A DNA stretch of 64,000 nt, taken from Datura wrightii. Its lineage: Eukaryota > Streptophyta > Magnoliopsida > Solanales > Solanaceae. Below, one piece after another: positions 24,680 to 36,177 of this stretch (positions are counted from its first letter, which is position 1; each line of letters begins with the position of its first letter). The position numbers and the translations under genes are program-made. The stretch spans positions 35,921,001 to 35,985,000 of the forward strand of contig JASDFA010000019.1 of the NCBI GenBank assembly GCA_035772735.1, in the 5' to 3' direction. Under the pieces are notes generated by a model. The model was not told the DNA's origin, did no database searches, and saw only the letters and a list, made by a program, of their open reading frames with translations.

Positions 24680-25702
24680 AATTGTACTTGTGGTACCCTT
24701 GGGTTGCCTCCCAAGCAGCGCCTTATTTTATGTTGCGGCACGATGCATCAAGTTTCACCTCTTTTTTCTCCACTTTGGGGATATGAATCTCACCCCTAAT
24801 TTCTTCTCCAGTTTCCTCTTATGCTCCAGGGGTGGTGGTGAAAAAATGAAAAGACCAAGCAGTAGATGTCGCCTCTAACACTTATTGGCCCTTACATAAG
24901 GGAAGTCATTTTGTCTATCGGAATCAACAAATTTCAGAATATACGGGGCTTGTTCCTCCTCTAGACCTTTCTCTACAAGCTATGAAGACTCTATTTCTAT
25001 GTTGTCAACCAAACTTAATGTCGAGAAATGCTTCGAGTGGGGTACAATACACCTCAAAGCTAAAACTGCATTGTTCTTGACCTCCTTACTTGTGTACACC
25101 TTCTCCACATCAATATCTAACTCCACATGAATATCAAATGGTTGGAACTCTATCTCTCCTTTCATGAATGGATTGGACATATGTGTGAGACCATCATGGG
25201 GACTCTTAGGAGCTTCTACCTGTTGAACTTCTTCCAAGAACTCACCCTTTTCTTCTCGTTATAGTCCCTCTTGAGTATTACATAAGACTGTCACTTTCAA
25301 ATCAAAGCAAGCTTCAGCCTCAACCATCATCTCCATGAACTTAGAGCTTATCATTTCTAAGGCCTATCCATTTTCCTTGGTCTGAACTCCCAATACTTCC
25401 ATCTGCTCCCTTATTGCTTATGTCCGCTCAAGGACCTGTTTTAACATGTTTTCTATATGAGCTTGGTGTTCCAAGTCCTCCTTTTCATCATTCCAATACT
25501 CATCAAAAACAACAAAAGGATCATAGTAGGGGCTTCGGGAAGGGGAATATGCATTTGGAAAACCATCCCAATGGCCATCTTGACCACCACATATACTGCA
25601 CGTGTGACAGTGTTGCCACAAGTGGAGTCCTCCACAATTCAAACAAGACTCACCAAAATATGAGTATCCACTATTCAACCCATTTGTGTTCCATGATGTC
25701 AT
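24680..25702 (-). pseudogene. decayed single ORF of N1 with Cys/Gly/His-rich N-terminus and GRQP tail
   Basis: One minus-strand frame from an ATG at 25702 runs, with a few stops, to about 24690. The N-terminal 95 residues carry CLNCGGLHLWQHC and CSICGGQDGHW, two CxxCGGxxxxW/H knots that resemble, but are not, CCHC knuckles, then YYDPF and an acidic DEYWNDEKEDLEHQ stretch. The next part is acidic or helical (MEMMVEAEACFDLKV, EEVQQVEAP). The last stretch is basic (LEHKRKLEKKLGVRFI) and ends HRAAT, stop, NKALLGRQPK, which matches the tail after A2 integrase. The ATG lies about 120 bases after the primer site, the place of gag. Function unknown; an RNA-binding gag substitute is one guess. Confidence 0.55.
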
Positions 25703-25820
25703 GTCAGAAGGGTATCATACTAAAAACAAAAATAAAATAAATACAAAAGTAATAAAAAAAATTTCAACACTTAGAAAAATAGACACTAACACAAAATAAG
25801 AAATTCACCAATCACACCAG

Positions 25821-25842
25821 TCCCCAGCAACGGCGCCAAAAA
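25821..25842 (-). other. primer binding site of N1 (tRNA-Asp type)
   Basis: On the minus strand TGGCGCCGTTGCTGGGGA lies a few bases after the 5' LTR. It is complementary to the 3' end of plant tRNA-Asp, the primer of Athila/Tat elements, with one difference from the usual GCCGGGGA. It sets element class and strand. Confidence 0.92.
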
Positions 25843-25844
25843 TT

Positions 25845-27441
25845 TGTTGTTCTCCAGTGCGCTCACAAGCGTACGTGGTCGTACAAGTAGTACAGTGGCC
25901 CTTTTTAAGAGCCGGATGTCGAACCCACAGGGACTGGACCAATTCAACAAATTATGAAGTTCAATTGTAAGATTAACCTTCACAAATGTTTATTATAGAA
26001 GTTTTTGGTAAATTATAATTAAGTTTTGGGGTGGTCACAACATAATCTAGAAATGATATTATAAGCAACTAGAGTTAAGGCCGGATAATCATGCAATGCT
26101 ATACTTTGTAATGGTTCACGTATGAAATTATCAATTGATGTCTTACATAGTTGGAAAATGCGATGTTCATGGTCTCTTTAGCCTCTAAAAATGACAAACA
26201 AGCTTCGCAGCTACATCGTTGAGCGGGGATGTGACATCCTAGTTCGTGGGAATTTCAACTGCATGGATGTGGTTTACGGGGTTTGTGGTCTTGATTAGGG
26301 ACATTGGTACCTCTAATCATTTAACCTAACTTATCTTTGCAACTACTTCTATTAGTGGTGGAGTGACAATTCTAAGTCGGTGTCTTGCTATCATCCCGTT
26401 TTATCAACCAAGAAAGGCAAATAAGGTATAATTTTATCCTAACCGCGAATCCTATCATAAGATAAGAACTTGCTCTCTACATTCTCTTGTTCTAGCCTAG
26501 GGTTACTCTGTCAATCTTTTACCTAGGTTAACATGTATGTTTTCATGGTGATCAAGCATAAAAACAACCATAATAAAGAATGTAAGACAAAACAACAATT
26601 AACAACTCAAACCAAAATGAATTCATGCATTACAATCATATCACGTGGCCTCAACCCTAGGGGAAGGGTTTTAGCCACTCATGTTCATACAATAAATTAA
26701 AAGCATCCTTAAAGTAGAGTTCGTACGAGAATAGGTAAAAGAGAATGTAAAATTAGTGAACCCTTGGTGAGTTCTTCACTTCTCCCTTCGCTCCTCTATG
26801 TTTTTCTAAAATATTTCATGACAAATGATTTTAGAAGCTAAGGGTTTAATTTATAATAGATAGGAAATTTGCAATTTTTTGGCTGTCATGGATGGCTCTG
26901 TGGTATGGAGGTGAACGCTCTAATTTTCCTCTATGACACAGAGGTAACGCGATAGCTTACTGGAAAGTGAACTTGAAACTTTCTTGGCCGAGGCATGGCG
27001 CGACAGCAGGCATGGCATGGCGCTTGTCCTGTGCGATGGCCAGCATGACACAGCCGGCGGCGTGTAGCAGTGCCTGGCGTGGCATGGTCGCTGGCACACA
27101 GGCGCCTTGTAGTGCAACATTTCCCGTGTATGGTCTTTGCATGGCACGACGTTGGGCGCAGCACACGCACAATGTCGCATACTGCCTGGCGCGGTCAGCC
27201 TTGCCATGGCATGTTTTCTTGCATCTTTTGCAATTCACTTCCAACTCTATTCCTTCACTTCACCAATCAGTATTTATTCCCTCATATTCATTTTACACCT
27301 ACAAAACAAGGACTAATCATGTTGGTTAGTGCATACCCAAATATACACAAAATCGCATAAGAATGTAAGTGTATAGTTAGACAAACATGACCAAATTAAG
27401 CTATAAAAAAGCACTTGGGCAAGAAATTACGCCCAAGATCA
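25845..27441 (-). repeat. 5' LTR of N1
   Basis: A 1,597 bp partner of the LTR at 21230-22829, from TGTTGTTCTCC to CCCAAGATCA in plus coordinates. It shares the TCGAACCCACAGGGACT block and the GC-rich island (about 26900-27200). It is the promoter copy for N1. No gene is called in it. Confidence 0.92.
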
Positions 27442-27446
27442 TACAC
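27442..27446. other. target site duplication of N1, right copy
   Basis: TACAC, identical to 21225-21229. Confidence 0.9.
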
Positions 27447-28068
27447 CCTCACTTGACACCAAATGACCCAAAAATGCTACCGAGTTTAACCAAAACTCAC
27501 ACTTGCTGAATTTAGCTTACAGCTGGCGATCCTTAAGAGTTTGTAGCACAACCCTCAAATGGGTGGCATGCTCCCCTTCGCTCCAAGAGTATATGAGAAT
27601 ATCATCTATGAACACGATCACGAACATATCAAAATACAACTTGAATACCCTATTCATCAAATCCATAAAAGCTGCAGGAGCATTCGTTAGTCCAAAGCAC
27701 ATAACAACAAACTCATAGTGACTGCACCGAGTCCTGAAGGTTGTCTTCGAAATGTCACTCTCCCAAATCCTGAGCTGATGATACCCAGATCTGAGGTCTA
27801 TCTTTGACAAACAATTGGCACCCTGAAGTTGGTCAAACACGTCATCAATTCTGGGGAGAGGATATCTATTCTTGATAGTGACCTTGTTCAACTATCGGTA
27901 ATCAATGCACATCCGAAGGGAATCATCTTTCTTTCGAACAAATAGAATTGGTGCACCCCACGGGGATTTTCTTGGTATGATGAAACCCTTGTCTTAAAGC
28001 TCCATCAACTACTCCTTCAACTCCTTTAGCTCAGCTGCAGCCATTATTTAAGGAGGAATAGATATAGG
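27447..28068 (-). pseudogene. reverse transcriptase fingers and palm, M1
   Basis: The best preserved RT in the window: 27891-27517 is open with NRYPLPRIDDVFDQL, LSKIDLRSGYHQL (Asp), FGLTNAPAAFMDLMN and the catalytic FIDD box in VFIDDILIYS. Upstream, CIDYR is followed by a stop before LNKV, then GAPILFVRKKD can be read further out. It ends near DRQL where N1 entered and resumes at 21229. It would make cDNA from the element RNA. Confidence 0.9.
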
Positions 28069-28660
28069 CTACGTACCGGAAAGAAGGTAAATACCAAAAT
28101 TGATCTCACGTTCAGGAGGAATTCCCGTTAAATCATCCGGAAACACCTCTGGATATTCACATACTATAGGAACTGGCTGGATAGTCAACGTTTTTGATGT
28201 AACATCCTTAACCCTAACTAGATGGTACACACAACCTTTAGAGATAATCTTGCTGGCCTTAAGGTAGGAAATGAAGCTACCTATGGGTACAACTGAACTG
28301 CTCTTCAACTCTAGGACTAGCTCACCCGGAAATTAAAACTCTACCGCACGGGTTCTATAGTTTACTTAAGCATAACATGCAATTAGCCAATCAATGCCAA
28401 AGGTAAAATCAAAATCTGTCATTGCTAATTCTACTAAATCGGCTAAGTTGACTTTATGAAGGATTACAATAGGGCAATTTCTATATACCCATCAAGCTAT
28501 GAATGAATCACCAACTGGAGTAGAGACTGCGAAGGGTTTTGATAGAATTTAGAGATAGACACCGAAACTACTAGCAACATAGCGCGTCACAAAAGATAAA
28601 ATAACCCTTAGATCTAACAATGCATATACATAAAAATGGAATACTCGCAACAAACCAGTG
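28069..28660 (-). pseudogene. aspartic protease and PR-RT linker, M1
   Basis: Minus strand: YALLD then LRV where plant gypsy proteases have SGA or PGA, then LSFVT; later a decayed FDLILGMDWL (FDFTFGIDWL) at about 28410-28380, and the linker FISYLKASKIISKGCVYHLV to FPDDLTGIPPEREINF (open 28308-28069). The active-site Asp remains, but the Gly that completes the loop is lost. Confidence 0.8.
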
Positions 28661-29570
28661 ACCACATCTGGTGAAGTCTCCTACTCCTGACAAGATGCAA
28701 GGGCATAAAACCTATTCTGGCACTGACCACCACCTGCATTGGTGGAGGCAACCTACTGAGCTGGGTGTGCTAGTGTTGCTGCTGAGCCGACAGCCTACGC
28801 CCGACCTCTACCATTATCCAGCCTATCCAAAGGACACTCTCGGCTTCTGTACCCAGTCTACCACACACAAATTAGATATCTCACCCAATCAAGCGTTCCC
28901 CTATGTGATTCTTTCCACACTTCCTGCAGACCAAAAAGGTACACTCTGCCTGCATGCTCCTCTACACCCTCGAACTTGATGCTCTTCTCCTCTGATCACC
29001 TCACGGTCTAGATGGAGCACCGGATGATAATGGAACTAGAGTTAATGTCCTTTAATGAGACTGTTGGCAATGTCCGCCTCTTGATCTTTGTTGGGAGAAC
29101 CATAGCTATCTTTCCTGGCCCTCTTGGCCTCTCTCTCTCTCAAGTGCACTGCCTCTATCTATTGGGCAAACAAAAACAATTGAGGAAAATTGATGTACTG
29201 GTGAAGCATAGCCTTCCTACAATCCTTGACTAGGTAGTCCTCTACTCCGCACAAACCTGCTCACTCGAGCTGTCTAATCAGCCACCATCTCTGGTGCATA
29301 CTTGGACAAGCGAGTGAACTCTAAAGCATACTCCTGGACTATCATATCATTTTGCTTCATATTCTCAAACTCAGCTGCTTTGATTTCCCTAATCTCTCGG
29401 GGAAAGAACTAATTCAAAATTTTGGTATGGAACTAATCCCAAACAATGGGGCCCGCTACAACTATCCTACCATCCTTCCACTGTCTGAATCAAATATGAA
29501 CCACCCCTTTCAATTAATAAGAGGCTATATCTACACACTCCTCCCCAATCAACCCCATGATCTGGGTAAT
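28661..29570 (-). pseudogene. gag, C-terminal two thirds, M1
   Basis: Minus-strand text aligns with M2 gag (40530-39590) and P3 gag. Knuckle-like Cys words appear around 28880-28940 and the capsid-like part (SCLVQEYALEFTRLSKYAPEMVA-type text) around 29270-29370. The frame is broken many times. It stops at 29570, where L5 begins, and the N-terminal part is at 32068-32365. Confidence 0.75.
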
Positions 29571-31658
29571 TGTTACACCCCGTAAGTTCTAACATTTAGT
29601 AGGCCTATTCGTACGTTGGTTGGGCTTTTTAGAGTGCCATACGTATGAGGAAAGGGCCCGAGAAAAGGGCGAACGAGTGCAAAGTTGGGATTTCGCGGGA
29701 GGAGGCCGAACCAAGTTGCCCAGAGTGGCAACGTGGCACAGAGCCGCCCCCTCCATGTTACCAAACATGGCATGCCCATAAATTAGCGTGTTGAGGTCCA
29801 TGCCGCGCTGCCCTGTTCACCACCTCAAGTATATATAAGTTTCCCCCTTTGATTTTATTTCATGTCCAATTTATACATTCGGCAAGCAAGGGAAAGATAC
29901 GAAGGGAATCAATAATTTTCTTCTGTTACATTATAAAACGCTGCCCGAATTCTAGTTTACTTTGGGTATTAACGTATAAGGCTGCAGGAAGCATTACCAC
30001 GGAGTTAGTTTTGTGAAATTTGCCCGACAAATCGTAAATCCGCAGAGCTAAAGTTCATTGAATTTCTCCAAACTATTGTTAATACGATCACAGGCTTAAA
30101 GTAAGTGTTTCTGTCTTCTAGATTCTCGAGAAATTACGAGTTTTCGACTATGTTTCGTCAAGTTGAAATGTAGTTAATATTTATATATAAGTTATCATTT
30201 TCTCCAAATTTAGTATTGGAATTAGCCTCAATCTTCCTATAATACGATGGTAGTTGAGAAGAACTGTTGAATACGAGCTAAAACTCGCAAGTTAATCAGT
30301 AACCGGAAATTGAGGTATGTTAAGGGAGTTTCCTTCAGCAAGTTAGTTCTTATGGTATTATAACTCAGTCTAAATCCGAGTAAGAGAACCAAAAGTACAT
30401 AATCATGAAGAGTTCTTGTTATTAGCTGAGACTAGTATTGTACGTTGTGTTAGGATTTGATTTGTCTATGTCTTCCGTGACCAACCCCAGGGTTACTAGC
30501 TGTGTCGATGCCCGCAGGGGCAAGATGTCGTCGCTCCAAAAAGAGCGGCATGTCGTCTGCAAGGGAAGAAGATGGGGTCCCATGTCCTCATAGAGTCCAT
30601 TCCATGGATGGACTATTATACATACGCCGTATCGGTACCACACCCCCAACGAGCTTGGTGGCAGGGTGCAGATATCAGGAGTCCACTGGACTTAAACACA
30701 GCTATAGTTAGGAGCCGAGCGGGCTCAGTTACAGACCTAAGGGACTGGAAGGACGGCTATAGTTACAAGTATGACCCATTATGACCTTGATAGGGGTATA
30801 TAGATTGACGTGAACTCACCAGGGCATATGGGGGCCCAGGTGGGTTATTCTATGCTGGTTGTACCTTTCTGGTTATGGGGCCAGGTAAGGTTTTTGTTTG
30901 TTTTAGCTATGGGTAGACTAGATAATAGAAACCCAGATTTCAGGTATGACTTCTATCCCCTTTCTTTCAGCCACTTCAGCTTTGTCTTTACTACTCAGTT
31001 ATTTACAGTTATCGTCTTACATATTTAGTACCTATTGTACTGACGCCCTTTCTGGGGCGCTGCATTACTTTCCTACAGGTACGGATAGACGGGAAGAAGG
31101 TCTCTCATAGCTTTTAGTTAGCATCGTCAGAGTAGTTAGCTTCTTTCTTCCGGAGCCTATAGATAGAAGGTTTACCCCTTTTGGTTGTACAGTTTATGGG
31201 TAGGTCAAGGCCCTGTCCCGACCATCATATTATCCCTAGAGGCTTGCAGATTGTATCTATTTCTGTATGGTTAGCTGTTATAGGCCGTGTTTGCCTATAT
31301 GTGCTTCAGTTTATGTGCTGTCCATGTGGGGCCCTGTTTACCTAATAGATTAGCAACCTTGTCGGCCATAGTTTAGCATAGCCTGGATTTACTTTACAGT
31401 CATAACTAGAAATCACGGTGGTCTTGTCGGCCCGCATATGATTCCTTGTTGTTGTTGTTTCTAGCTAGCTAGTTTCCTTTTATAGGTGGCTATTAGGCCT
31501 TGTCGACCGGGTGCTGTGTTTACAACCGAGATATAGCCCATTGTTTCCTTGATTTAAGAGTTAGTGTCAGCCCTGTACTAGAAGTGCTTAGGCTCAGTCA
31601 GTTTAGATCCTAGTAGGGCACCAAGTACCAGTCATGCCTCCCAAGGTGGGGCGTGGCA
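29571..31658 (+). repeat. 5' LTR of L5
   Basis: 2,088 bp from TGTTACACCCCG to GGGGCGTGGCA. A GTATATATAAG box near 29829 fits a promoter. The start and end form an imperfect inverted repeat longer than the usual TG..CA. Short open frames inside it look accidental. Confidence 0.85.
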
Positions 31659-31661
31659 AAC

Positions 31662-31676
31662 TTGGTATTAGAGCCG
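31662..31676 (+). other. primer binding site of L5 (Met-type)
   Basis: TTGGTATTAGAGCC, three bases after the LTR end. One base from TTGGTATCAGAGCC, the initiator-Met tRNA primer site common in plant LTR elements. Confidence 0.85.
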
Positions 31677-31869
31677 GTAGTATCCCAGGGAGTCTGCAAG
31701 CCGTGCTAAGTAGAGTCTTGTCTATGGATGTGTTGTGCACCACATACAATAGGCCGAAGGTTGTGAGGCATGATAGGACGGTTACTCTTTCTTCTTATCC
31801 AGTTATTCTATAGAGTTGTATGGTATAGGGATGAATCCCTAAGCTTACCATAATCTTTTATCGACATAG

Positions 31870-32067
31870 AGATGGCAGACACCTGACACCCTACGACTTG
31901 TAGGAGATTAGATGTAGCAGCAGGAGAGGGCACTAGTAGGGTGCCTCAGCCAGAGTCAGCCCAGTCTGAGGGCGACAGGAAGGCTTCATCTCGGTCTCCC
32001 TAGCACTCTTTACAACGTCACGAGCCGCTCGGAGTGGCAAATGTGATGGCACAGCCTCCAGCAGTCA
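31870..32067 (+). pseudogene. gag N-terminal fragment of L5
   Basis: An ATG at about 31872 opens a hydrophilic, Ser/Gln/Glu-rich reading (GEGTSRVPQPESAQSEGDRKASSRSP) with early stops, as in poorly conserved gag N-termini. It ends at the deletion joint. Assignment rests mainly on position after the primer site. Confidence 0.45.
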
Positions 32068-32365
32068 TATAGACCCTCATCCAACTTCGATCAACCAACT
32101 CTAGAGTGTTTATCCTAAGGAAGTGCCTGACTCTTGCAGCTGCCGCGTTCCTATTCCGCGGGACATGCACTACCGCCTACTAGTTGACCTGGGTGGTCAA
32201 TGCCTGTGCCAACATCAAAATGGTGGCCCTAAACTCTACATGGGCAACTTGCTTGGGCACATGATCCTCCGGGGTTGGTGAGGCCTGTTGGTGCCCATCC
32301 CCATTGCCATTCTCAATGGAATTTCCATTTTCGTTTCCTCTTCTGTTAACTCAGTGAGGAGGCAT
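32068..32365 (-). pseudogene. gag N-terminus, M1, right of L5
   Basis: Starts at an ATG at 32365 on the minus strand (MPP then basic and Asn-rich), followed by HVEFRATILMLAQALTT, the Tekay gag block also present in P3 (SAEFRAAIQLLA). The start lies about 190 bases after the primer site. A stop is present at codon 5. It continues after the L5 interruption at 29570. Confidence 0.75.
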
Positions 32366-32550
32366 GATTCTGCAAACGTGTATAGCACGATTTAGAAGGA
32401 TCTAGACACATTACATCGCATGAAATAGATCATAAAAGAAAAAACATTTCCTAAAATGCTTCATTGCCTCTTGATCATAAGTGTGGCATGGTTCACACAC
32501 ATGAAAAAGACTCTACTTTACGTGGCTTTCAACCCTAGGACACTTCAAAA

Positions 32551-32572
32551 CATAATGCTCTGATATTAAGTT
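32551..32572 (-). other. primer binding site of M1 (degenerate Met-type)
   Basis: Minus strand AACTTAATATCAGAGCATTA, immediately after the 5' LTR end CGTGACA. It keeps ATCAGAGC of the initiator-Met primer site. Confidence 0.75.
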
Positions 32573-34808
32573 TGTCACGACTCGAACATAGGTCCGGATA
32601 GAGACACGTGAAAAGGAACCCTGAGGGACCTCAAGTGGACCCATGGCATGAAAATAGAAGCTAAGTGCATACAACAAGAGGAAAATGATAAAATAAAATA
32701 TGCTTAAGCGGAAGTCTACATACATATCAATCTGACACAGAGTCAACAATGACAAGCTTATTTCTACATAATTTCTAAAAAAGCCTCTAACATAACTAAT
32801 GACCTGATGGGACAATATCCTCAACTAGCTCAAAAAAATCTGTAACTAAAGAATGTAACAATGGATAACTGAATGTCCTCGAAGGATGAGGACTCACCGA
32901 CACTGGCTACATATGATTGAGGAGAAAGAAAGACTAGTGATGTGGCTGAGACTGATCCCTCAAACCTATATCATGAAACGATAAAACCTAGAGCATGAGG
33001 TCAGTACTTGGAATGTACTGAGTATGCAAGGTAAGTAAAAACTGACAGTTAAAATAAATAAGAGTTCGTAAGAGTAGGACAACAAGAAAAAGAAGTAAAT
33101 ATCATAATGTAAACATAAGGCTCAAGGATTTCAAACCTTTCATAATCCAATTATAATCATAGTCATAAGAGGAAATTTATAAAACATAACTTGAGCAAAA
33201 GTAACATGAACATAACCATGCATAAATCATGAGGAACAATGGGAGAACTCGTCCTTAATCGACACCATTATGATAGAGCTTACATGATGCCTCATTATTT
33301 CTCCCAAGTGGTTAGGATCATCCAGGCTTGCCAGGCAAGGGACGTGAAGTATGGTGATATCACAGGGATCCAATAGTAAATGTATATACCTACGGTAGCA
33401 CATAGTTCTGAAACCACGAGGTTTACCTGACTGCTGGATCTACTCGATGCTAGACAGTGCTCCCAAACACATGCACATGAGGGATCATATAGTAATAGTG
33501 AAATCATTCATGAATTATATGGACAAATAAATAAGAGCATACTTGATCCCAGTTAAAATACATGATTAGCGTTAAATAAGTGCCCATGAGTTGGCCAAGA
33601 GTCATAAATTCATAAATCATGAAAATCATGCATACTTGTAAAAAATTATATACTTGATATTCATAAATCCATGAAGAGTACTTCAAAGAAATCATATCAA
33701 TAATAATAAATCATAATTTAGGACTTTAGAAGATTAGGATCATAATGGAATCATAACTTGACTTTTCATGAAATTACATAATTGGGGATAATTTAATTAA
33801 AATTTAAAACTACGAATTAATTATCAAAATAGATATAAAATCTTCCCATAGATCTTAAAATATGATTTGATATATGAAGGGAATTGACCAATAGATAGAT
33901 CATAGAGTATTACACAAAATTGGGAATAAACCCCACAAGATCTTGAACTTAAATGTAGAATTGAAATCCATGGAATTGAGAAGAATTTTGAGGATGAGAG
34001 TGATAGTAACTCTCATTCATAGCCTCACATACCTAGGTAAATCTGATTTACACTCCCTTTTGGAAGCCCAAAGGAAATTGTAGAAAAATTGGTGAGTTCC
34101 TCAAGCTTTATTTCCAAGGAAGAACTCTAAGCTTGCATGCATGGAATGATAAGGCTTTGTAGGTTTAACACTCTTACAACCCTTCTAACTGAGCTTCAAA
34201 TAACGTAGTTTAGGACCTTAGATCTTGAAAATACCCTTAATGAAATGTATGGAAATTTTGCACTGTTAGTGACCACGATCAATACCACTAGTTGTCCTTT
34301 GATACCACGACTCGTGGTACCCACCCGTTGCTTCCTTTCATCATTTCTTACCTTCTCTTGTCCTGTTAAAATGACTTGATAGAGTGAGTAATTATTCCAT
34401 ACAATGATACGTTACTTCCTCCCATTACTTTGCTAAATTCCAAACTCAAGTCTTCAACCACGATTGGACAGGACGGGTCATTAGTAGTCCCTACGACTCA
34501 TCGTTTCGCCCGTTGCCACCATTGCCCGCAACTACTCACCTTCTTGAAGTCCTCCAAATGGAAACATACCACGAGTCGTTGTCCCATACAATAAGTCGTA
34601 CCATGGCTCGTTACACTGACCAACTAATTGTTCCATGGCTCGTTGGTCCTGGAGCTGTCGACCACATTCTCACAATGACAGGGACCAACGGTCCGTGGAG
34701 CTTCCCACGACTCGTACAATGGGTTGCCCTGTGATATTTTCCCCAACTTTTCTGTTGATCTCACTCTCAAATCCTGAGCCTAGTCTCAGGCATTTCCAGG
34801 GTAATACA
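32573..34808 (-). repeat. 5' LTR of M1 (Tekay family)
   Basis: 2,236 bp. Minus strand starts TGTATTACCC (34808) and ends CGTGACA (32573). It contains inverted repeats CAGTAC/GTACTG (33002-33020) and GTCCTC/GAGGAC (32875-32893), and the ACTCGT word array at about 34260-34730. Very like solo LTR S1. It sits inside the M2 LTR: M2 LTR text continues at 34809. Confidence 0.88.
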
Positions 34809-35960
34809 ATACAACTTCCAAATTATACATTGTGCTCATACTCATACTCGAAACATGATAGGTTTTGCTTAGGATAGTTTAAAATAACATGATGAAGTCA
34901 ATAACTTCTTGACATATATGAACTAGCCATGAAAAAATGTTGAAGATTCAACCATATAAAAGCTTGATATTCATGAGATTGATACATACTTGAGTAAATC
35001 ATGCTATCTTTAAATTAGGGAATCGTGAGAGTTTTTCTTAGAAATCATGTAGTCATAATCATATAACATAAGTAGAATCATAAGGTAATGAAATCCATAA
35101 TAGATCATAGAGTTTTTGCATAAAAAGGGTCTAACCCTAGAAATTCATGAAAATCATAATTGGAGACTTGAAGAATTGGATTCATGAAATTAGACTTAAT
35201 ATTAGGCATGAGGGTGGAAGAAATTTTCCATTCATAATCCCACATACCTGGCATGAAGAGTTCTTGACACTAGCTTGAGACCCAAGAGAATTGGAGAAGA
35301 TGAACCCTAGCTTCCTTGAGAACTTTGAGAGAATTTAATTTTCAATCTACAATTTAGGATAGGAGAGAGAGTTTAGGATAAGCCTAACCCTTAAATACCC
35401 AAAACCAAAAATAACCTGGTTTTGGAGTTAAAAGCATAGGAAGTTACAAAAATACCCTTAGGAACTCATATTAAAATTTTGCCCGTCTAGTCATCACTTG
35501 TCACATAATGGGTTGTTGGTTGTTACCACAACTCGTTGTTACCAGTCGTTACTTCTGGACCCAGTTCTCACTTCTCTAATTTTCTCCCTCTGGATGCTCA
35601 TAATGACCCATCATTACATACCATGAGTCATCCTAGGACTCGTGGTCAGTGGACCGGTCTTGCAAAATCTCTTAACTTCATCCAGCGACCCCTCAACATG
35701 ATATGTTACTGAAATTATGTTAGTTACTCTCTAAATTCCATCGCATAAATCATCACTACCACTTGTACTTTGTTCCAATGAGTCATCCTATGACTCGTTA
35801 ATTCCGAACCTTGGATGCCTGAGAACTGATGGCTCGTGACCCTAAGTAGTACCACGTTACCACGACTCATCATACGAGTCGTTCTGAGGAAATTTGAATA
35901 TTTTCTACTAGTTTCTACTCCAAGTCTAGGGTTTGTTCTTAGGGACTTTGGGGATTTACA
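34809..35960 (-). repeat. 3' LTR of M2, first part
   Basis: Minus strand starts TGTAAATCCCC (35960 downward), next to the polypurine tract, and runs 1,152 bp to 34809, where M1 starts. The motif-rich promoter half is at about 35480-35900. The rest of this LTR should lie beyond the left end of M1 or be lost. Confidence 0.8.
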
Positions 35961-35995
35961 TTATTTACCCTTAGGAACATTCATCCTTTAATGGA
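35961..35995 (-). other. polypurine tract region of M2
   Basis: Minus strand AAGGATGAATGTTCCTAAGG leads to the LTR start. It aligns with the P1 tract (AGGAAGAATGTCCCCAAGGG). Confidence 0.65.
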
Positions 35996-36177
35996 GACTA
36001 ATAAAGCTGAAATGTAGGGAAGGAGCTGCAATCCCGATATTGAGTGTTATAGACTGAATAATGATGGAGTGACTGACTCTAAACTGAGATACATAGACTA
36101 AACTAAATTCAGGAACATGATGCATACTAAGACATGAAACTTGAAATTAAATAGAGTATTAGGAGGAAAATAGTACC

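Larger units (their letters stand above)
21230..27441 (-). mobile_element. complete non-autonomous Athila-like element N1
   Basis: A 6,212 bp element with both LTRs (21230-22829 and 25845-27441), primer site, polypurine tract and a perfect TACAC duplication. The internal part is only 3,015 bp and has no RT, RNase H or integrase; it carries one decayed ORF (24680-25702) and a long non-coding 3' region like that of A2. The LTRs are clearly alike but differ at many positions (roughly one in ten in the part I compared), so the insertion is old. It lies in M1 RT in the same orientation. Movement must have used enzymes from a full-length relative. Confidence 0.92.
29571..32067 (+). mobile_element. 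truncated Ty3/gypsy element L5 (5' LTR, primer site, gag start)
   Basis: A forward LTR (29571-31658), a Met-type primer site and about 400 bp of leader and gag start, then a jump back to M1 gag at about 32067. No second LTR. Against M2 gag, M1 lacks about 33 bp at this joint, so the deletion that removed most of L5 also took a little of M1. Ends TGTTACACCCC and GGGGCGTGGCA resemble S2 more than the Tekay LTRs. Confidence 0.8.
14990..34808 (-). mobile_element. Tekay-type chromovirus M1 (reverse), carrying three insertions
   Basis: On the minus strand: 5' LTR (34808-32573), Met-type primer site, gag (32365-32068 then 29570-28661), protease, RT (to 27447, then from 21229), RNase H, integrase (to 19671, then 15045-14990). 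The gaps are L5, N1 and S2. Past 14990 the integrase end, chromodomain and 3' LTR are gone and foreign LTR sequence follows. Its 5' LTR lies inside the LTR of M2, so M1 is younger than M2. Confidence 0.85.

Noticed and set aside
25414..25740. A 108-codon plus-strand frame
   Set aside because: It is the antisense shadow of the N1 ORF (25702-25418), which has the Cys/Gly motifs and the right position after the primer site.
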